From positions 682,001 to 746,000 of the forward strand of contig NZ_JBNAFY010000001.1 of NCBI RefSeq assembly GCF_049800915.1: a DNA stretch of 64,000 nucleotides, read 5' to 3'. A program made the translations under genes and the position numbers. Below, one piece after another: positions 36,223 to 45,752 of this stretch. Source of the stretch: Amaricoccus macauensis_A (GTDB lineage: Bacteria > Pseudomonadota > Alphaproteobacteria > Rhodobacterales > Rhodobacteraceae). The notes beneath the pieces are model-generated. The model did no database searches. It was not told where the DNA came from and saw only the letters and a program-made list of their open reading frames with translations. Position 1 is the first letter of the stretch. Every line of letters begins with the position of its first letter.

Positions 36223-37851
36223 ATGAAGCCACTGCCGAAATTCGTCGGACTAACGGTGCTGGTGGCGATGGCTGGTTTCATTGCGCTCGGGTTCATCTCG
36301 ATCCGTCGCGACATCGACAACCTGCGTGTCATCAGCCAGGACAACATTTTGTGGTCGGCCACACAGATGGAAGTCGAGCTGCTTAGGTTTCAACTCAGCA
36401 TTGCCAAACTTGGTGTCGAGCAAACAGAAGAAGCACTTGGAACTGCCAGGAACCGTTTTGACATTCTGTGGAGCCGTGTCTTCATGCTCGGAAAAGGCCG
36501 TGTAGGCGAGCTGATGCGGAAGTATGACGAGGGTCATGGCTCAATCGACGCGATCAGCGATTACCTCGAGGAGATTGATCCGGTCATTGCAAGTCTTGAA
36601 GTCGACGATACTGAAACGGTCGAAGCGCTATTGCAGTCCTTTGGGGCACTTCAGCAGGAACTGCGGCTCTACACACTTCGCGTGGTTCGTGCCGATACGG
36701 CAGAAAGCGCGTCGGTCCGAGAGCGTATCCAGTCCAGCTCCCAAGCCACCGGAGTCATCAGTCTCGCGGCCGTGTTGCTGAGTGTCTTCGCCCTGATACT
36801 AATTCTGCGCGAAAACCGGAGACAGCGGCACCTTGCGTTCATGAACCGGAAGGTAGCGGATTCTGCCGCACTCTCCAGCCGGGCAAAATCCAGGTTCCTC
36901 AGCATGATGAGCCACGAACTCCGCAATCCGTTGAATGGCATCCTGGGCCCCTTGGCCTTGCTGGGTCAGAGCAACCTCGCAACTTCACAGAAACGGCTCG
37001 TCGAGCAGGCCAAGAACTGCGGCCAGTCTATGGTGCAGATGCTGGCCGGCCTTCTTGACTACGGCGAGATGCAGGATGGCCGGTTCCGGCTCCGCCCGGC
37101 GCCATTCGCTGTTGCGACGCTTGCATCCTCCACAGGCCTTTCGCTTTCTTCCGATCTCTCTTCGGGGTTGCAGATCCGGGTTGCGTCTGGCACGCCCGCG
37201 CGCATTTGCGGCGATATCGACCGCATCCGTCAGATCCTCGTACACCTTTGCGAATATTTGGTGGAGGCAGTGCCGCCGGAAAGCGTGGAACTTGTATTTC
37301 GCTATGATGATGGCAAACTTTGCGTGGAAATCGTTCTCTGCGACTACACACCTGCGGTTGACTGGAAGCTCGACCTGCTGATGGGCCTTGGTGACGTCGC
37401 GCCCGATCAGGTATCCGCTGATGCCCTGAGACCGCTGATCGCGAGAGGCCTTGTTACGGCCTGCCGCGGAACGATCGATCTCGACACCCAGTCCGCTGGG
37501 CGGCGGGTCATAATTGTCCGGATACCGGCGGAAACAGTTGCGGACAACAGAATGCGTGTCAGACTGGAGACACGTTCAAGGACGATTGCCACAATCTATG
37601 AAGTCGCGCTGCGATCAGAGCGCGTATTGTTTCTTGAAGAAGAGGATACGACGCCAGCCGACGTGGTTCTGGTGGATGCAAATTGTCTCGGCGAGGATGC
37701 AATGATCCAACGATTACGCATCGCAAATCCGAACGCGCTTTTTGTCGCGCTTGGTCTTCCGACGAGGCCAGCGATGTTCGACGAAGTAGTCGAGAATCCG
37801 CGAGATATGGGGCATTTGAAAGACAGGATCTTTGATCGACTTGCGTCATGA
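36223..37851 (+). CDS. membrane histidine kinase with degenerate ATPase domain
   Basis: A 542-residue protein. TM1 is at about 7-26, followed by a helical periplasmic sensor of about 150 residues and TM2 at about 177-196. A HisKA domain has an intact H-box (SMMSHELRNPLNGIL, His 231). In the following ATPase-like domain GDIDRIRQILVHL is conserved, but the N-box Asn is replaced (HLCEYLVEAV) and the G1 DxGxG reads DYTPA, so ATP binding is doubtful. The last 85 residues resemble a broken receiver (VLFLEEE...ADVVLVDAN). It may be a pseudokinase or phosphotransfer partner working with the hybrid kinase downstream. Confidence 0.85.
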   Translation: MKPLPKFVGLTVLVAMAGFIALGFISIRRDIDNLRVISQDNILWSATQMEVELLRFQLSIAKLGVEQTEEALGTARNRFDILWSRVFMLGKGRVGELMRKYDEGHGSIDAISDYLEEIDPVIASLEVDDTETVEALLQSFGALQQELRLYTLRVVRADTAESASVRERIQSSSQATGVISLAAVLLSVFALILILRENRRQRHLAFMNRKVADSAALSSRAKSRFLSMMSHELRNPLNGILGPLALLGQSNLATSQKRLVEQAKNCGQSMVQMLAGLLDYGEMQDGRFRLRPAPFAVATLASSTGLSLSSDLSSGLQIRVASGTPARICGDIDRIRQILVHLCEYLVEAVPPESVELVFRYDDGKLCVEIVLCDYTPAVDWKLDLLMGLGDVAPDQVSADALRPLIARGLVTACRGTIDLDTQSAGRRVIIVRIPAETVADNRMRVRLETRSRTIATIYEVALRSERVLFLEEEDTTPADVVLVDANCLGEDAMIQRLRIANPNALFVALGLPTRPAMFDEVVENPRDMGHLKDRIFDRLAS

Positions 37852-37986
37852 TTTTCATTTCGCAAAGCCTTTTGCTATTCGCAAATCTCTCGTGTATCAT
37901 TCGCTGAAATGAGGGGGAGGTTTTCAACTCTTGCGTGCGTCAATTCGTGGTTCTACGAAGGAGGCAATTAGATTTCGGGGGAGAGC

Positions 37987-39543
37987 ATGACGGCTATCGA
38001 GCCCAGCCTTGACCGTAAAAAGGTTATTGAAAGCAGCCGTTTGCCGGGTGTTGCCGAGACGGCAATGTTGACACATGATATCCGGACGTCCCTGAATGGC
38101 ATTCTGGGTGGCCTTTGCACAATCGACCTATCTACATTGCCGGAAGAAACGAGACAGCAGCTGGAGCGCGTCCATGCAGCATCGCTCGTGCTTGCTTCGC
38201 TTGTTTCTCAAGCCATCGGTGACTCGCCAGATATCTCCGACGCCGGAGCTCTTGGAGCCACGACGAATCTCGAAGAATTCCAGGAGTTTCTCTGCCGTCG
38301 CTGGGATGGTGCTGCAGCGGGCAGGGATGTGGAGTTTGTGGTGGATGCCGAAGAAGGTCTTCCGTCAGCTTTGGACTGTCCGGCAGTCAACCTGTCCCGA
38401 ATGGTGGGAAATCTGGTTTCAAATGCGATCCGTTACACGCAATCGGGCAGTGTTCATGTGAAACTCTCCCGAGCTCCCAAGGGCGGAATGGACATTGTCG
38501 TCAGGGACACTGGACCCGGTGTCGATGAATCCGTTCTGCGAGCCGTCTCGCGGCCCGGGTTCGGAGACGCGCTGCATATTGACGCGAGGAACCGGCTCGG
38601 ACTGCAGATCGTAAAGTCGCTCGCCACCGAACTTGGAGGTCGTTTTTCGCTCCGAAATGCTGCGGAGGGCGGAACCGTGGCGGCCATCTGGCTGCCGGAG
38701 AGGCTATTCCTCTGGGACCACGGCGCCACCAAACCAAACCTTTCCCAGAACGCGTCCTTTCCGGCTCTTGCCGGGGCGCGTGTGCTTCTGGCGGAGGACA
38801 ATCCGACAAATCAGATGGTCGCCACCCAGATGCTCTCTGCATTGGATGCGGTCGTATCTGTGGCAAGTGATGGTGTGGAAGCTCTCGAAGTTTTCTCACG
38901 GGAACAGTTTGATCTCGTCGTGGTCGATATCGAGATGCCGCGCCTGTCAGGGATCGATGTGATCAGGGCAATCCGGACTTTGCCTGACGTACGGAGCCGA
39001 ATTCCCATCGTGGCGCTCACTGCCTATGCCATGCAAGAGCACAAGGAGAGGATCGCCAATGCCGGTGCGAACGGATTGATTTCGAAACCGATCACTGGGA
39101 TTGCGGAGTTCGGACGCGCTCTTTCTGTCCATATGGAACCTACAACTGAAAAGACTCCAATTCCGAATACGGGTTCGCAGTTGGTCGAGGGAGCCGCAGT
39201 CGATCGCAGCATCTACGACACGCTTGTCGTCGCCGTGGGAGCGGATATGAGAGCCGAACTGCTCGATCGCGTGCTCGCGGATCTTGCCGGTGCAAGATCG
39301 GAACTAGGAGATTCCCTGGACCAGATGGATCTGAAAGCCGTGCGTTCTGCGTCTCATATCCTGATCTCGGTCGGAGGTGCCATCGGGGCCAATCACGTCG
39401 TCTCGGCCTCGCGTGACGTCAACGCAGCCGCGCATGATGAAGACCTTCGTGGGCTTCCGGACAAGATTGCCCAGTGTATCGACGAGCTGGACCGCGCGAT
39501 TGCCTTTGTTGAGGGTGAACGCAGAATTCCGGAGACCGCCTGA
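37987..39543 (+). CDS. hybrid histidine kinase: HisKA-HATPase-receiver-Hpt
   Basis: A 518-residue cytoplasmic phosphorelay protein with no membrane segment. The H-box is LTHDIRTSLNGIL (His 30), N-box NLVSNAIRYT (Asn 146), G1 VRDTGPGVD (Asp 174) and G2 NRLGLQIVKSLA. The receiver domain starts at about 265 (VLLAEDNPTNQ) with phosphoacceptor Asp 314 in VVVDIEMPRLSG and Lys 367. A C-terminal Hpt domain carries His 457 in RSASHILISVGGAIG. It supplies every step of a phosphorelay ending on the sigma-54 activator encoded one base downstream (TGATG). Confidence 0.92.
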   Translation: MTAIEPSLDRKKVIESSRLPGVAETAMLTHDIRTSLNGILGGLCTIDLSTLPEETRQQLERVHAASLVLASLVSQAIGDSPDISDAGALGATTNLEEFQEFLCRRWDGAAAGRDVEFVVDAEEGLPSALDCPAVNLSRMVGNLVSNAIRYTQSGSVHVKLSRAPKGGMDIVVRDTGPGVDESVLRAVSRPGFGDALHIDARNRLGLQIVKSLATELGGRFSLRNAAEGGTVAAIWLPERLFLWDHGATKPNLSQNASFPALAGARVLLAEDNPTNQMVATQMLSALDAVVSVASDGVEALEVFSREQFDLVVVDIEMPRLSGIDVIRAIRTLPDVRSRIPIVALTAYAMQEHKERIANAGANGLISKPITGIAEFGRALSVHMEPTTEKTPIPNTGSQLVEGAAVDRSIYDTLVVAVGADMRAELLDRVLADLAGARSELGDSLDQMDLKAVRSASHILISVGGAIGANHVVSASRDVNAAAHDEDLRGLPDKIAQCIDELDRAIAFVEGERRIPETA

Positions 39544-40994
39544 TGGCCAATCGCATTCTATTGGTCGAAGATACCGAAACGCTTTCGATGGTCTACAGTC
39601 AGGCGCTGATCCGTTATGGTCACGACGTAACCTGCGCCTACTCGCTGGCGGATGCCCGTGCCGCGCTGGAAGACTTCACTCCGAAACTACTTCTCCTCGA
39701 CCTGCAATTGCCGGATGGAGATGGTCTCGAACTCCTTGAACAAGTTCAGGCGGAGCACCCCGATTTGCGGGTCATTGTCATAACAGCGAATGGTTCCATT
39801 TATCGCGCTGTACAGGCCATGCGTGCCGGTGCTTTCGACTTCCTCGTGAAACCATTTGATGATGCGCGTTTTGTCAATGCCGTGCAGAACGCACTTTCGA
39901 GCTTGCAGGACGTCGGGTCGAGTAGTGTTGCCGCCAACCCGGCGGATACGGATCTCGAGTCCCTCGGCTTTGAAGGTTTCATCGGCAAGTCGGAAGCCAT
40001 GGGCGAGATCTATCGAATGATCCGCTCTATCGGTCGATCCACCGCTACGGTGTTCATCACGGGAGAAAGCGGGACCGGCAAGGATCTTTGCGCCCGGGCG
40101 ATCCACGCCAACTCCACACGTGCACAGAAGACATTCGTGCCGCTCAATTGCGCCGCCATTCCGCGCGACCTCCTGGAATCAGAGGTCTTCGGTCATCTTA
40201 AGGGCTCGTTCACTGGCGCCCTGTCGGACAAGCCTGGCGCGGCTGCGATTGCCGATGGCGGGACGCTGTTTCTGGATGAAATTTGCGAGATGGATCTCTC
40301 GCTTCAAACCAAGCTGCTTCGCTTTCTGCAGACCTCGACAATCCAGCCCGTGGGCGCGTCGCGGCCGAAATCGGTGGATGTCCGCATTGTCTGCGCCACA
40401 AACCGCGATCCGCTTGCCGAGGTGCGCGCCGGGCGGTTCCGCGAAGATCTCTACTACAGGCTCCATGTGGTGCCAATTCACATGCCTCCGCTCCGTGATA
40501 GACCGGATGATGTGCTCGACATCGCCCAATCGAGCCTGCTCAGCTACGCCGAGGAAGAAGGGAAGCACTTCACCGGGTTCGACACCGAAACCATCGACAT
40601 CCTTCGCAGTTATCCTTGGCCCGGCAACGTCCGGCAGTTGCTCAACGTCATACGGAACGTTGTGGTTCTGCACGAAGGGCCGCTGGTGCAGCGAAGCATG
40701 TTGCCGGGTGACATGCACGCTCCGGTCGGCATTTCGCAGGTGGGGGTTCCCTCTCCAATTGCCAGCAACATTGAGAATACCGTTCCTCCGGCACCGAATG
40801 GAACGGACGCGAAAAACAATCCCGTCGCGGCTCTTGTCGGGCTTCCACTCGCGGAAGTAGAGCGGGACTTCATCGAGGCGACGATTGCCCATTGCGAAGG
40901 CTCGATTCCGCGCGCCGCGAAGGTACTGGGGCTGTCCCCATCGACGGTCTATCGCAAGCTGGAAAGCTGGAACAACGTGGAAAAGACTGCCTGA
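39543..40994 (+). CDS. sigma-54-dependent response regulator (NtrC/LuxO type)
   Basis: A 483-residue activator. The receiver domain has Asp 53 in LLLDLQLPDGDG and Lys 103. The AAA+ domain has Walker A GESGTGKD (about 174-181), the sigma-54 contact loop GSFTGA (about 221-226, a Ser variant of GAFTGA), Walker B GGTLFLDEIC and the arginine-finger region. A Fis-type HTH lies at about 440-475 (SIPRAAKVLGLSPSTVYRKLESW; described by position). It is the output of the upstream phosphorelay. Target promoters are unknown; none with good spacing was found in this window. Confidence 0.93.
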   Translation: MANRILLVEDTETLSMVYSQALIRYGHDVTCAYSLADARAALEDFTPKLLLLDLQLPDGDGLELLEQVQAEHPDLRVIVITANGSIYRAVQAMRAGAFDFLVKPFDDARFVNAVQNALSSLQDVGSSSVAANPADTDLESLGFEGFIGKSEAMGEIYRMIRSIGRSTATVFITGESGTGKDLCARAIHANSTRAQKTFVPLNCAAIPRDLLESEVFGHLKGSFTGALSDKPGAAAIADGGTLFLDEICEMDLSLQTKLLRFLQTSTIQPVGASRPKSVDVRIVCATNRDPLAEVRAGRFREDLYYRLHVVPIHMPPLRDRPDDVLDIAQSSLLSYAEEEGKHFTGFDTETIDILRSYPWPGNVRQLLNVIRNVVVLHEGPLVQRSMLPGDMHAPVGISQVGVPSPIASNIENTVPPAPNGTDAKNNPVAALVGLPLAEVERDFIEATIAHCEGSIPRAAKVLGLSPSTVYRKLESWNNVEKTA

Positions 40995-41056
40995 TCGGCA
41001 CTTGCCAATGCCCCGTCGCCGCGCTCATAGTCTCGTTCGCGATATCCGGGGGAAAC

Positions 41057-41455
41057 ATGGATCTGATCAAGGTAGCCCTGGCCGCACAGGCCCAAGCACA
41101 CGCGCCTTATTCCGGCTTCAAGGTGGGTGCCGCTCTTCTCGCTGACGACGGAGAGGTCTATTCCGGTTGCAACGTCGAGAATGTCGCCTTTCCGGAAGGC
41201 ACATGTGCCGAGGCCGGTGCCATTTCTGCCATGATCCTCGGCGGTGCGCGTGAAATCCGGGAAATCGTGGTGGCGGCCGACAGCCCACTGCCGGTGCCGC
41301 CTTGCGGTGGCTGCCGCCAGAAGATCGCGGAGTTTGCCAAGCCAGGGACCGTCATCGTGATGGCAGGCCCTGAAGGCGAGAAGGGCCGCACGACCTTGGG
41401 CGAACTCCTGCCGGGCAGTTTTGGTGCGGATCATATGGATCGGGCGGAAAAATGA
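41057..41455 (+). CDS. cdd: cytidine deaminase
   Basis: A 132-residue homotetramer-type deaminase that converts (deoxy)cytidine to (deoxy)uridine. The Zn-binding and catalytic motifs are FPEGTCAEAGAIS (Cys-Ala-Glu) and PCGGCRQKIAEF. Substrate residues are in APYSGFKVGAALL and SGCNVENVAF. The ATG at 41057 after GGGGGAAAC gives the normal family length; the ORF open to 40892 lies within the upstream gene. First gene of the nucleoside salvage operon; its stop overlaps deoC as ATGA. Confidence 0.95.
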   Translation: MDLIKVALAAQAQAHAPYSGFKVGAALLADDGEVYSGCNVENVAFPEGTCAEAGAISAMILGGAREIREIVVAADSPLPVPPCGGCRQKIAEFAKPGTVIVMAGPEGEKGRTTLGELLPGSFGADHMDRAEK

Positions 41456-42222
41456 GCGCTAGCAGCGAATTGGAAACAACAGCACGCCGTGCGATTGTAT
41501 GTCTCGACCTGACAAATCTCGAGGACAATTGCACCGAAGCCGACGTCGATACGCTTTGCAAACGGGCTCAGACCCGCGAAGGCTCGGTAGCGGCAGTTTG
41601 CGTCTGGCCACGTTTCGTGGCCCAAGCCTCGGGGGCCTTGAAGGGAACCGGCGTCCACGTGGCGACCGTGGTCAATTTTCCATCCGGGGCCGAACCGATC
41701 GAGGACGTGAAGCTGGTAACGGAGAAGGCTCTTGAGGCTGGCGCGGACGAGATCGATCTGGTGATTCCCTATCGAGCCCTGATGGATGGCGATCCGGAGG
41801 CCGTGGAGCGTTGTGTCGCAGACGTGCGGAAGGTTTGCGGTAGCGCGCCGCTCAAGGCCATTCTGGAAACCGGTGAACTGAAGGATGCAGCGCTGATCAG
41901 GGACGCCGCCGAGCGCGCCCTTCGGGGCGGAGCGGATTACCTGAAGACATCGACCGGGAAAGTCTCGGTCAACGCGACCCCGGAAGCCGCAGAAATCATG
42001 CTGCATGCGATCAAGACATCCGGGAGCAGCGCGGGCCTGAAGGTCTCCGGCGGGATCCGGACGACGGAGGATGCCAAGACCTACTTCGCGATCTGCGACG
42101 ACCTGATGGGGGGGAGCTGGGCTGGCCCGCGCAACTTCCGCATCGGAGCCTCGGGGTTGTTGGATGCTTTGCTCGAAACCTTGGGTGGCTCATCTGCAGA
42201 ACTGAATGAAGACAGCTACTGA
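41452..42222 (+). CDS. deoC: deoxyribose-phosphate aldolase
   Basis: A 256-residue class I aldolase that cleaves 2-deoxyribose-5-phosphate to acetaldehyde and glyceraldehyde-3-phosphate. The Schiff-base Lys is in YLKTSTGKVS (about residue 164), with the supporting Asp in GADEIDLVIPY and the C-terminal KVSGGIRT. The stop and the next ATG share one base (TGATG). Confidence 0.95.
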   Translation: MSASSELETTARRAIVCLDLTNLEDNCTEADVDTLCKRAQTREGSVAAVCVWPRFVAQASGALKGTGVHVATVVNFPSGAEPIEDVKLVTEKALEAGADEIDLVIPYRALMDGDPEAVERCVADVRKVCGSAPLKAILETGELKDAALIRDAAERALRGGADYLKTSTGKVSVNATPEAAEIMLHAIKTSGSSAGLKVSGGIRTTEDAKTYFAICDDLMGGSWAGPRNFRIGASGLLDALLETLGGSSAELNEDSY

Positions 42223-43529
42223 TGCTCGTACAGGAAATCATCGCGGCGAAACGTGACGGTGGATCGCTTTCACCAGAACAGATCAGACAGTTGATCGAGG
42301 GGCTCACGCGGGACTCGGTCACGGAGGGGCAGGTCGCGGCCTTTGCCATGGCGGTGTTCTTCCGCGGGCTGGACGTGAGCGAACGCGTGGCGCTCACAGA
42401 GGCGATGCGCGACAGCGGCGACGTTCTGAAATGGGACCTACCAGGGCCTGTTGTCGACAAGCATTCCACCGGTGGCGTGGGCGACAATGTGAGCCTGATG
42501 CTGGCGCCGGCCTTGGCCGCTTGCGGAGCGTTTGTCCCGATGATTTCGGGACGCGGCCTTGGGCATACTGGCGGGACGCTCGACAAGTTCGATGCAATCC
42601 CAGGCTACACCACGCAGCCCGATGCGGAAACCTTCTCTCGCGTCGTTCGCGATGTGGGATGCGCGGTCATAGGCCAGACAGCGGATATCGCCCCCGCCGA
42701 CAAGCGGTTCTATGCGATCCGGGATGTCACCGCGACCGTCGAGTCGATCGACCTGATCACGGCATCGATCCTCTCCAAGAAGCTTGCTGCGGGGCTCGAT
42801 ACGCTGATCCTCGATGTGAAGACTGGATCCGGCGCTTTCATGGCCCGGGAAGATGACGCCCGCGCTCTTGCCCAGGCGTTGACGGATGTGGCCAACGGGG
42901 CAGGATGCAAAACGCGCGCCCTGATCACGGACATGAACGAACCACTTGCCACGGCCGCCGGCAACGCGCTCGAAATGGCCAATGCGGTGCGGTTCCTGAG
43001 AGGTGACGCTGTCGACAGCCGGCTTTGGGACGTCACAGTGGCACTGGGTGCGGAAGCGCTGGCCATGTCCGGGCTGGCGGATGATCCGGCCTCTGGTGCC
43101 GAGATGATCGACAGGGCGTTTGAAAGTGGCGCTGCGAGTGAGAAATTCAGCGAGATGGTCGCGGCACTCGGTGGGCCAACCGATTTCGTGGATCGGTTCG
43201 AGCACTATCTCGTGACATCCGACGAGAGTGCGGATGTCACCGCCGATCAGGCCGGCTTCGTGACGGCGATCGATACGCGCGCGTTGGGTTTTGCAGTCGT
43301 AGAACTCGGCGGCGGACGACAGCGTGCCACCGACTTGATCGACTATGGCGTTGGGCTCGAAGGGTTGATCGGACTTGGCGCGTCGGTCGATCCCGACACG
43401 CCGCTTGCGCGCATTCATGCGGCAACACCCGAAGCCTTGGAAACAGCCAAAGCCAGGGTGCTTTCTGCGTACACGATCAGTGAGGCGCCCAGCGAGGAAG
43501 CCCCACTCATCGCTGGAAAGATCACCTGA
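42222..43529 (+). CDS. deoA: thymidine phosphorylase
   Basis: A 435-residue pyrimidine-nucleoside phosphorylase of the glycosyltransferase family 3 type, splitting thymidine or deoxyuridine to base plus deoxyribose-1-phosphate. Phosphate and pyrimidine motifs are DKHSTGGVGDNVSLMLAP (about 79-96) and SGRGLGHTGGTLDKFDAIPG. Length is typical of the proteobacterial DeoA. Coupled to deoC and deoB by one-base overlaps. Confidence 0.95.
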   Translation: MLVQEIIAAKRDGGSLSPEQIRQLIEGLTRDSVTEGQVAAFAMAVFFRGLDVSERVALTEAMRDSGDVLKWDLPGPVVDKHSTGGVGDNVSLMLAPALAACGAFVPMISGRGLGHTGGTLDKFDAIPGYTTQPDAETFSRVVRDVGCAVIGQTADIAPADKRFYAIRDVTATVESIDLITASILSKKLAAGLDTLILDVKTGSGAFMAREDDARALAQALTDVANGAGCKTRALITDMNEPLATAAGNALEMANAVRFLRGDAVDSRLWDVTVALGAEALAMSGLADDPASGAEMIDRAFESGAASEKFSEMVAALGGPTDFVDRFEHYLVTSDESADVTADQAGFVTAIDTRALGFAVVELGGGRQRATDLIDYGVGLEGLIGLGASVDPDTPLARIHAATPEALETAKARVLSAYTISEAPSEEAPLIAGKIT

Positions 43530-44734
43530 TGGCACGCGCATTTCTTCTCGTAATGGACTCCGTCGGTTGCGGCGGGGCCCCGGACGCGGCCGAATTCGGC
43601 GACGAGGGGGCGAACACGCTTGGTCACATCATTCAGGCCTGTGCCGAAGGCCGGGCGGAGGAAGGCCGGAGCGGCCCCCTCAAACTGCCAAACATGGCAA
43701 GGCTCGGCCTTGGGGCTGCGATCCGCGCAGCTTCGGAAATCGACTTGCCCGGATTTGACGAGGTTCCACAGGGCATTTGGGGTGCGGCTACCGAGATCAG
43801 CCAAGGCAAGGATACTCCTTCAGGGCACTGGGAACTCACGGGAGTCCCCGTTCCGTGGGACTGGCACTATTTTCCAGACGGCGATCCCTCGATCCCGACA
43901 GAGATCACCAACCGCATGGCGGCAGAGGGCGGACTGCCCGGAACCCTTTGCAATCGTCACTATTCGGGCATTCCGGTCATCGAGGATTTCGGTGAGGAGC
44001 ATCTGCGCACCGGCAAGCCGATTGTCTACACATCCGTGGACAGTGTGCTGCAGATCGCGGCGCACGAGGATCATTTCGGTCTCGACCGGCTGCTGGAACT
44101 CTGTGAACTGACTGCACGGATCGTGCATCCGATGCGTCTTGGGCGCGTGATCGCGCGACCCTTTGTCGGGGAGGATCGGGCAAGCTTCCGTCGCACTCCG
44201 CAACGCCGCGACTATGCCATCGCGCCGCCGGAGGATACGCTCCTTGATCGGGTCGTGAAAGCAGGCGGAAAAACCCATGCGATCGGCAAGATAGGCGACA
44301 TTTTCGCACACAGGGCCATAACAACGCTCTCGAAGGCGAAGGACGACATGGGGCTGGTGGATGAAACCGTCAGGGTCCTGCGCGAGGCCGAGACCGGGGA
44401 TTTCGTTTTTGCCAACTACGTCGAATTCGATTCCCTCTATGGTCATCGGCGGGACGTTTCAGGCTACGCACGCGCCCTGGAGACCTTTGATGCACGTATT
44501 CCCGAGATGGAAGCGCAACTCGGGCCCGGCGACCTCATGATTATCACCGCCGATCACGGCAATGATCCAACCTTCCGAGGTGCGGATCACACGCGCGAGC
44601 GGGTGCCGGTGATCGGAACCGGGCCCGGAATACCCCCCAAGTGTTTGGGCCCGATGAATTTTGCCGATGTTGGCGAAACCCTCGCGGCCCATCTGAGGCT
44701 CGCGCCCGGTCGGCACGGGACGAACAGGCTGTAA
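43529..44734 (+). CDS. deoB: phosphopentomutase
   Basis: A 401-residue alkaline-phosphatase-superfamily mutase that converts (deoxy)ribose-1-phosphate to the 5-phosphate for DeoC. The metal-site motif VMDSVGCGGAPD is at the N-terminus. The activation Thr is in GKDTPSGHWE (about residue 95), and the C-terminal metal residues are in TADHGNDPTFRGADHTRE. Starts at the ATG that overlaps the deoA stop. Confidence 0.95.
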   Translation: MARAFLLVMDSVGCGGAPDAAEFGDEGANTLGHIIQACAEGRAEEGRSGPLKLPNMARLGLGAAIRAASEIDLPGFDEVPQGIWGAATEISQGKDTPSGHWELTGVPVPWDWHYFPDGDPSIPTEITNRMAAEGGLPGTLCNRHYSGIPVIEDFGEEHLRTGKPIVYTSVDSVLQIAAHEDHFGLDRLLELCELTARIVHPMRLGRVIARPFVGEDRASFRRTPQRRDYAIAPPEDTLLDRVVKAGGKTHAIGKIGDIFAHRAITTLSKAKDDMGLVDETVRVLREAETGDFVFANYVEFDSLYGHRRDVSGYARALETFDARIPEMEAQLGPGDLMIITADHGNDPTFRGADHTRERVPVIGTGPGIPPKCLGPMNFADVGETLAAHLRLAPGRHGTNRL

Positions 44735-44751
44735 AGGAGTAGCGAGGAGCA

Positions 44752-45387
44752 ATGATTCATCCCAACCTCACCGTTGTCGATCACCCATTGGTACAGCACA
44801 AGCTGACGATCATGCGAGATCTCGAGACCTCTACCGCAGGGTTTCGGAGGCTTCTTCGCGAGATCAGCCTGCTGCTGGCCTATGAAGTGACGCGGGATCT
44901 GCCGCTGGAAACCCGCAAGATCCGGACGCCCATGGAAGAGATGGATGCGCCCATTCTCGAGGGTAAGAAGCTCGCACTGGTCTCCATCCTGCGTGCGGGA
45001 AATGGGCTTCTCGACGGCGTTCTGGAGCTTATTCCGGCCGCGCGTGTCGGCTTTGTCGGTCTGTATCGCGACGAGGAGACGCTTCAGCCGGTCCAGTATT
45101 ACAACAAGCTGCCATCCGACATGGACGCCCGCACGGCCATCGCTGTGGATCCGATGCTGGCCACTGGCAATTCTTCGGCTGCCGCGGTGGATCTCATCAA
45201 GGAGGCGGGCGCGCGCGATATCCGTTTTCTGTGTCTACTGGCGGCTCCGGAGGGGGTCAAACGCATGGCGGAGGCGCATCCTGACGTGCCGATAATAACG
45301 GCGTCACTTGATCGCGGCCTCAACGAGAAGGGCTATATCCTTCCTGGGCTGGGCGATGCGGGCGACCGCATGTTCGGCACGAAGTAG
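44752..45387 (+). CDS. upp: uracil phosphoribosyltransferase
   Basis: A 211-residue type I phosphoribosyltransferase that joins uracil and PRPP to UMP, recycling uracil released by the operon. PRPP loop VDPMLATGNSSAAAVDLIK (about 129-147), uracil site ENEKGYILPGLGDAGDR-like as LNEKGYILPGLGDAGDR, and SILRAGNGLLDG are present. It follows deoB by 17 bp with an AAAGGAG ribosome site. Last gene of the salvage operon. Confidence 0.96.
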   Translation: MIHPNLTVVDHPLVQHKLTIMRDLETSTAGFRRLLREISLLLAYEVTRDLPLETRKIRTPMEEMDAPILEGKKLALVSILRAGNGLLDGVLELIPAARVGFVGLYRDEETLQPVQYYNKLPSDMDARTAIAVDPMLATGNSSAAAVDLIKEAGARDIRFLCLLAAPEGVKRMAEAHPDVPIITASLDRGLNEKGYILPGLGDAGDRMFGTK

Positions 45388-45398
45388 CGGCCAGGCCG

Positions 45399-45629
45399 CT
45401 ACCAGCTTTCGTAATATGGCTGCCTGCGAACCAGAATATTGAATGTTTTCGGCTGGTTGATGGTGCCGAGGATGAAAGCCTGGCGGCGGGCAGCCCGCCA
45501 TTCCGGTTCGGGCGAGACGGCGGGGCCACGGGTGATGGTGACGCCCTCGATCGGCTCCGTGGTTTCCATCGCGAAGGCTGCAGGCGCGGAGGCCAGTGCG
45601 AGCGCCATGAAAAAGGCCAGTCTGATCAT
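45399..45629 (-). CDS. small exported protein of unknown function
   Basis: A 76-residue protein with a clear signal peptide (MIRLAFFMALALASAPAAFA, cleavage near residue 20) and a short mature part of about 56 residues ending YYESW. Convergent with upp, 11 bp between stops. No domain recognised. An array of four 11-bp-spaced TATGG repeats lies about 125 bp upstream of its start and could be its control region. Confidence 0.75.
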   Translation of the reverse strand: MIRLAFFMALALASAPAAFAMETTEPIEGVTITRGPAVSPEPEWRAARRQAFILGTINQPKTFNILVRRQPYYESW

Positions 45630-45752
45630 TGGCTTGGCTCCTGCGTGGGGTCGTGATTAACGAATATTAACGCGCGCGCGGTTTGTCGTCCACGATGCCG
45701 GTGCGGCTTGGTAAACCGGCCTGCAGGCCGCCGAATGCGGAAGTTTTTCGGA

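Noticed and set aside
41431..42006. A 191-codon minus-strand frame opposite deoC
   Set aside because: Antisense of a clear deoC gene.
45657..45670. Possible CtrA site TTAA-N6-TTAA
   Set aside because: The CtrA consensus needs 7 bases between the half-sites; here there are 6.
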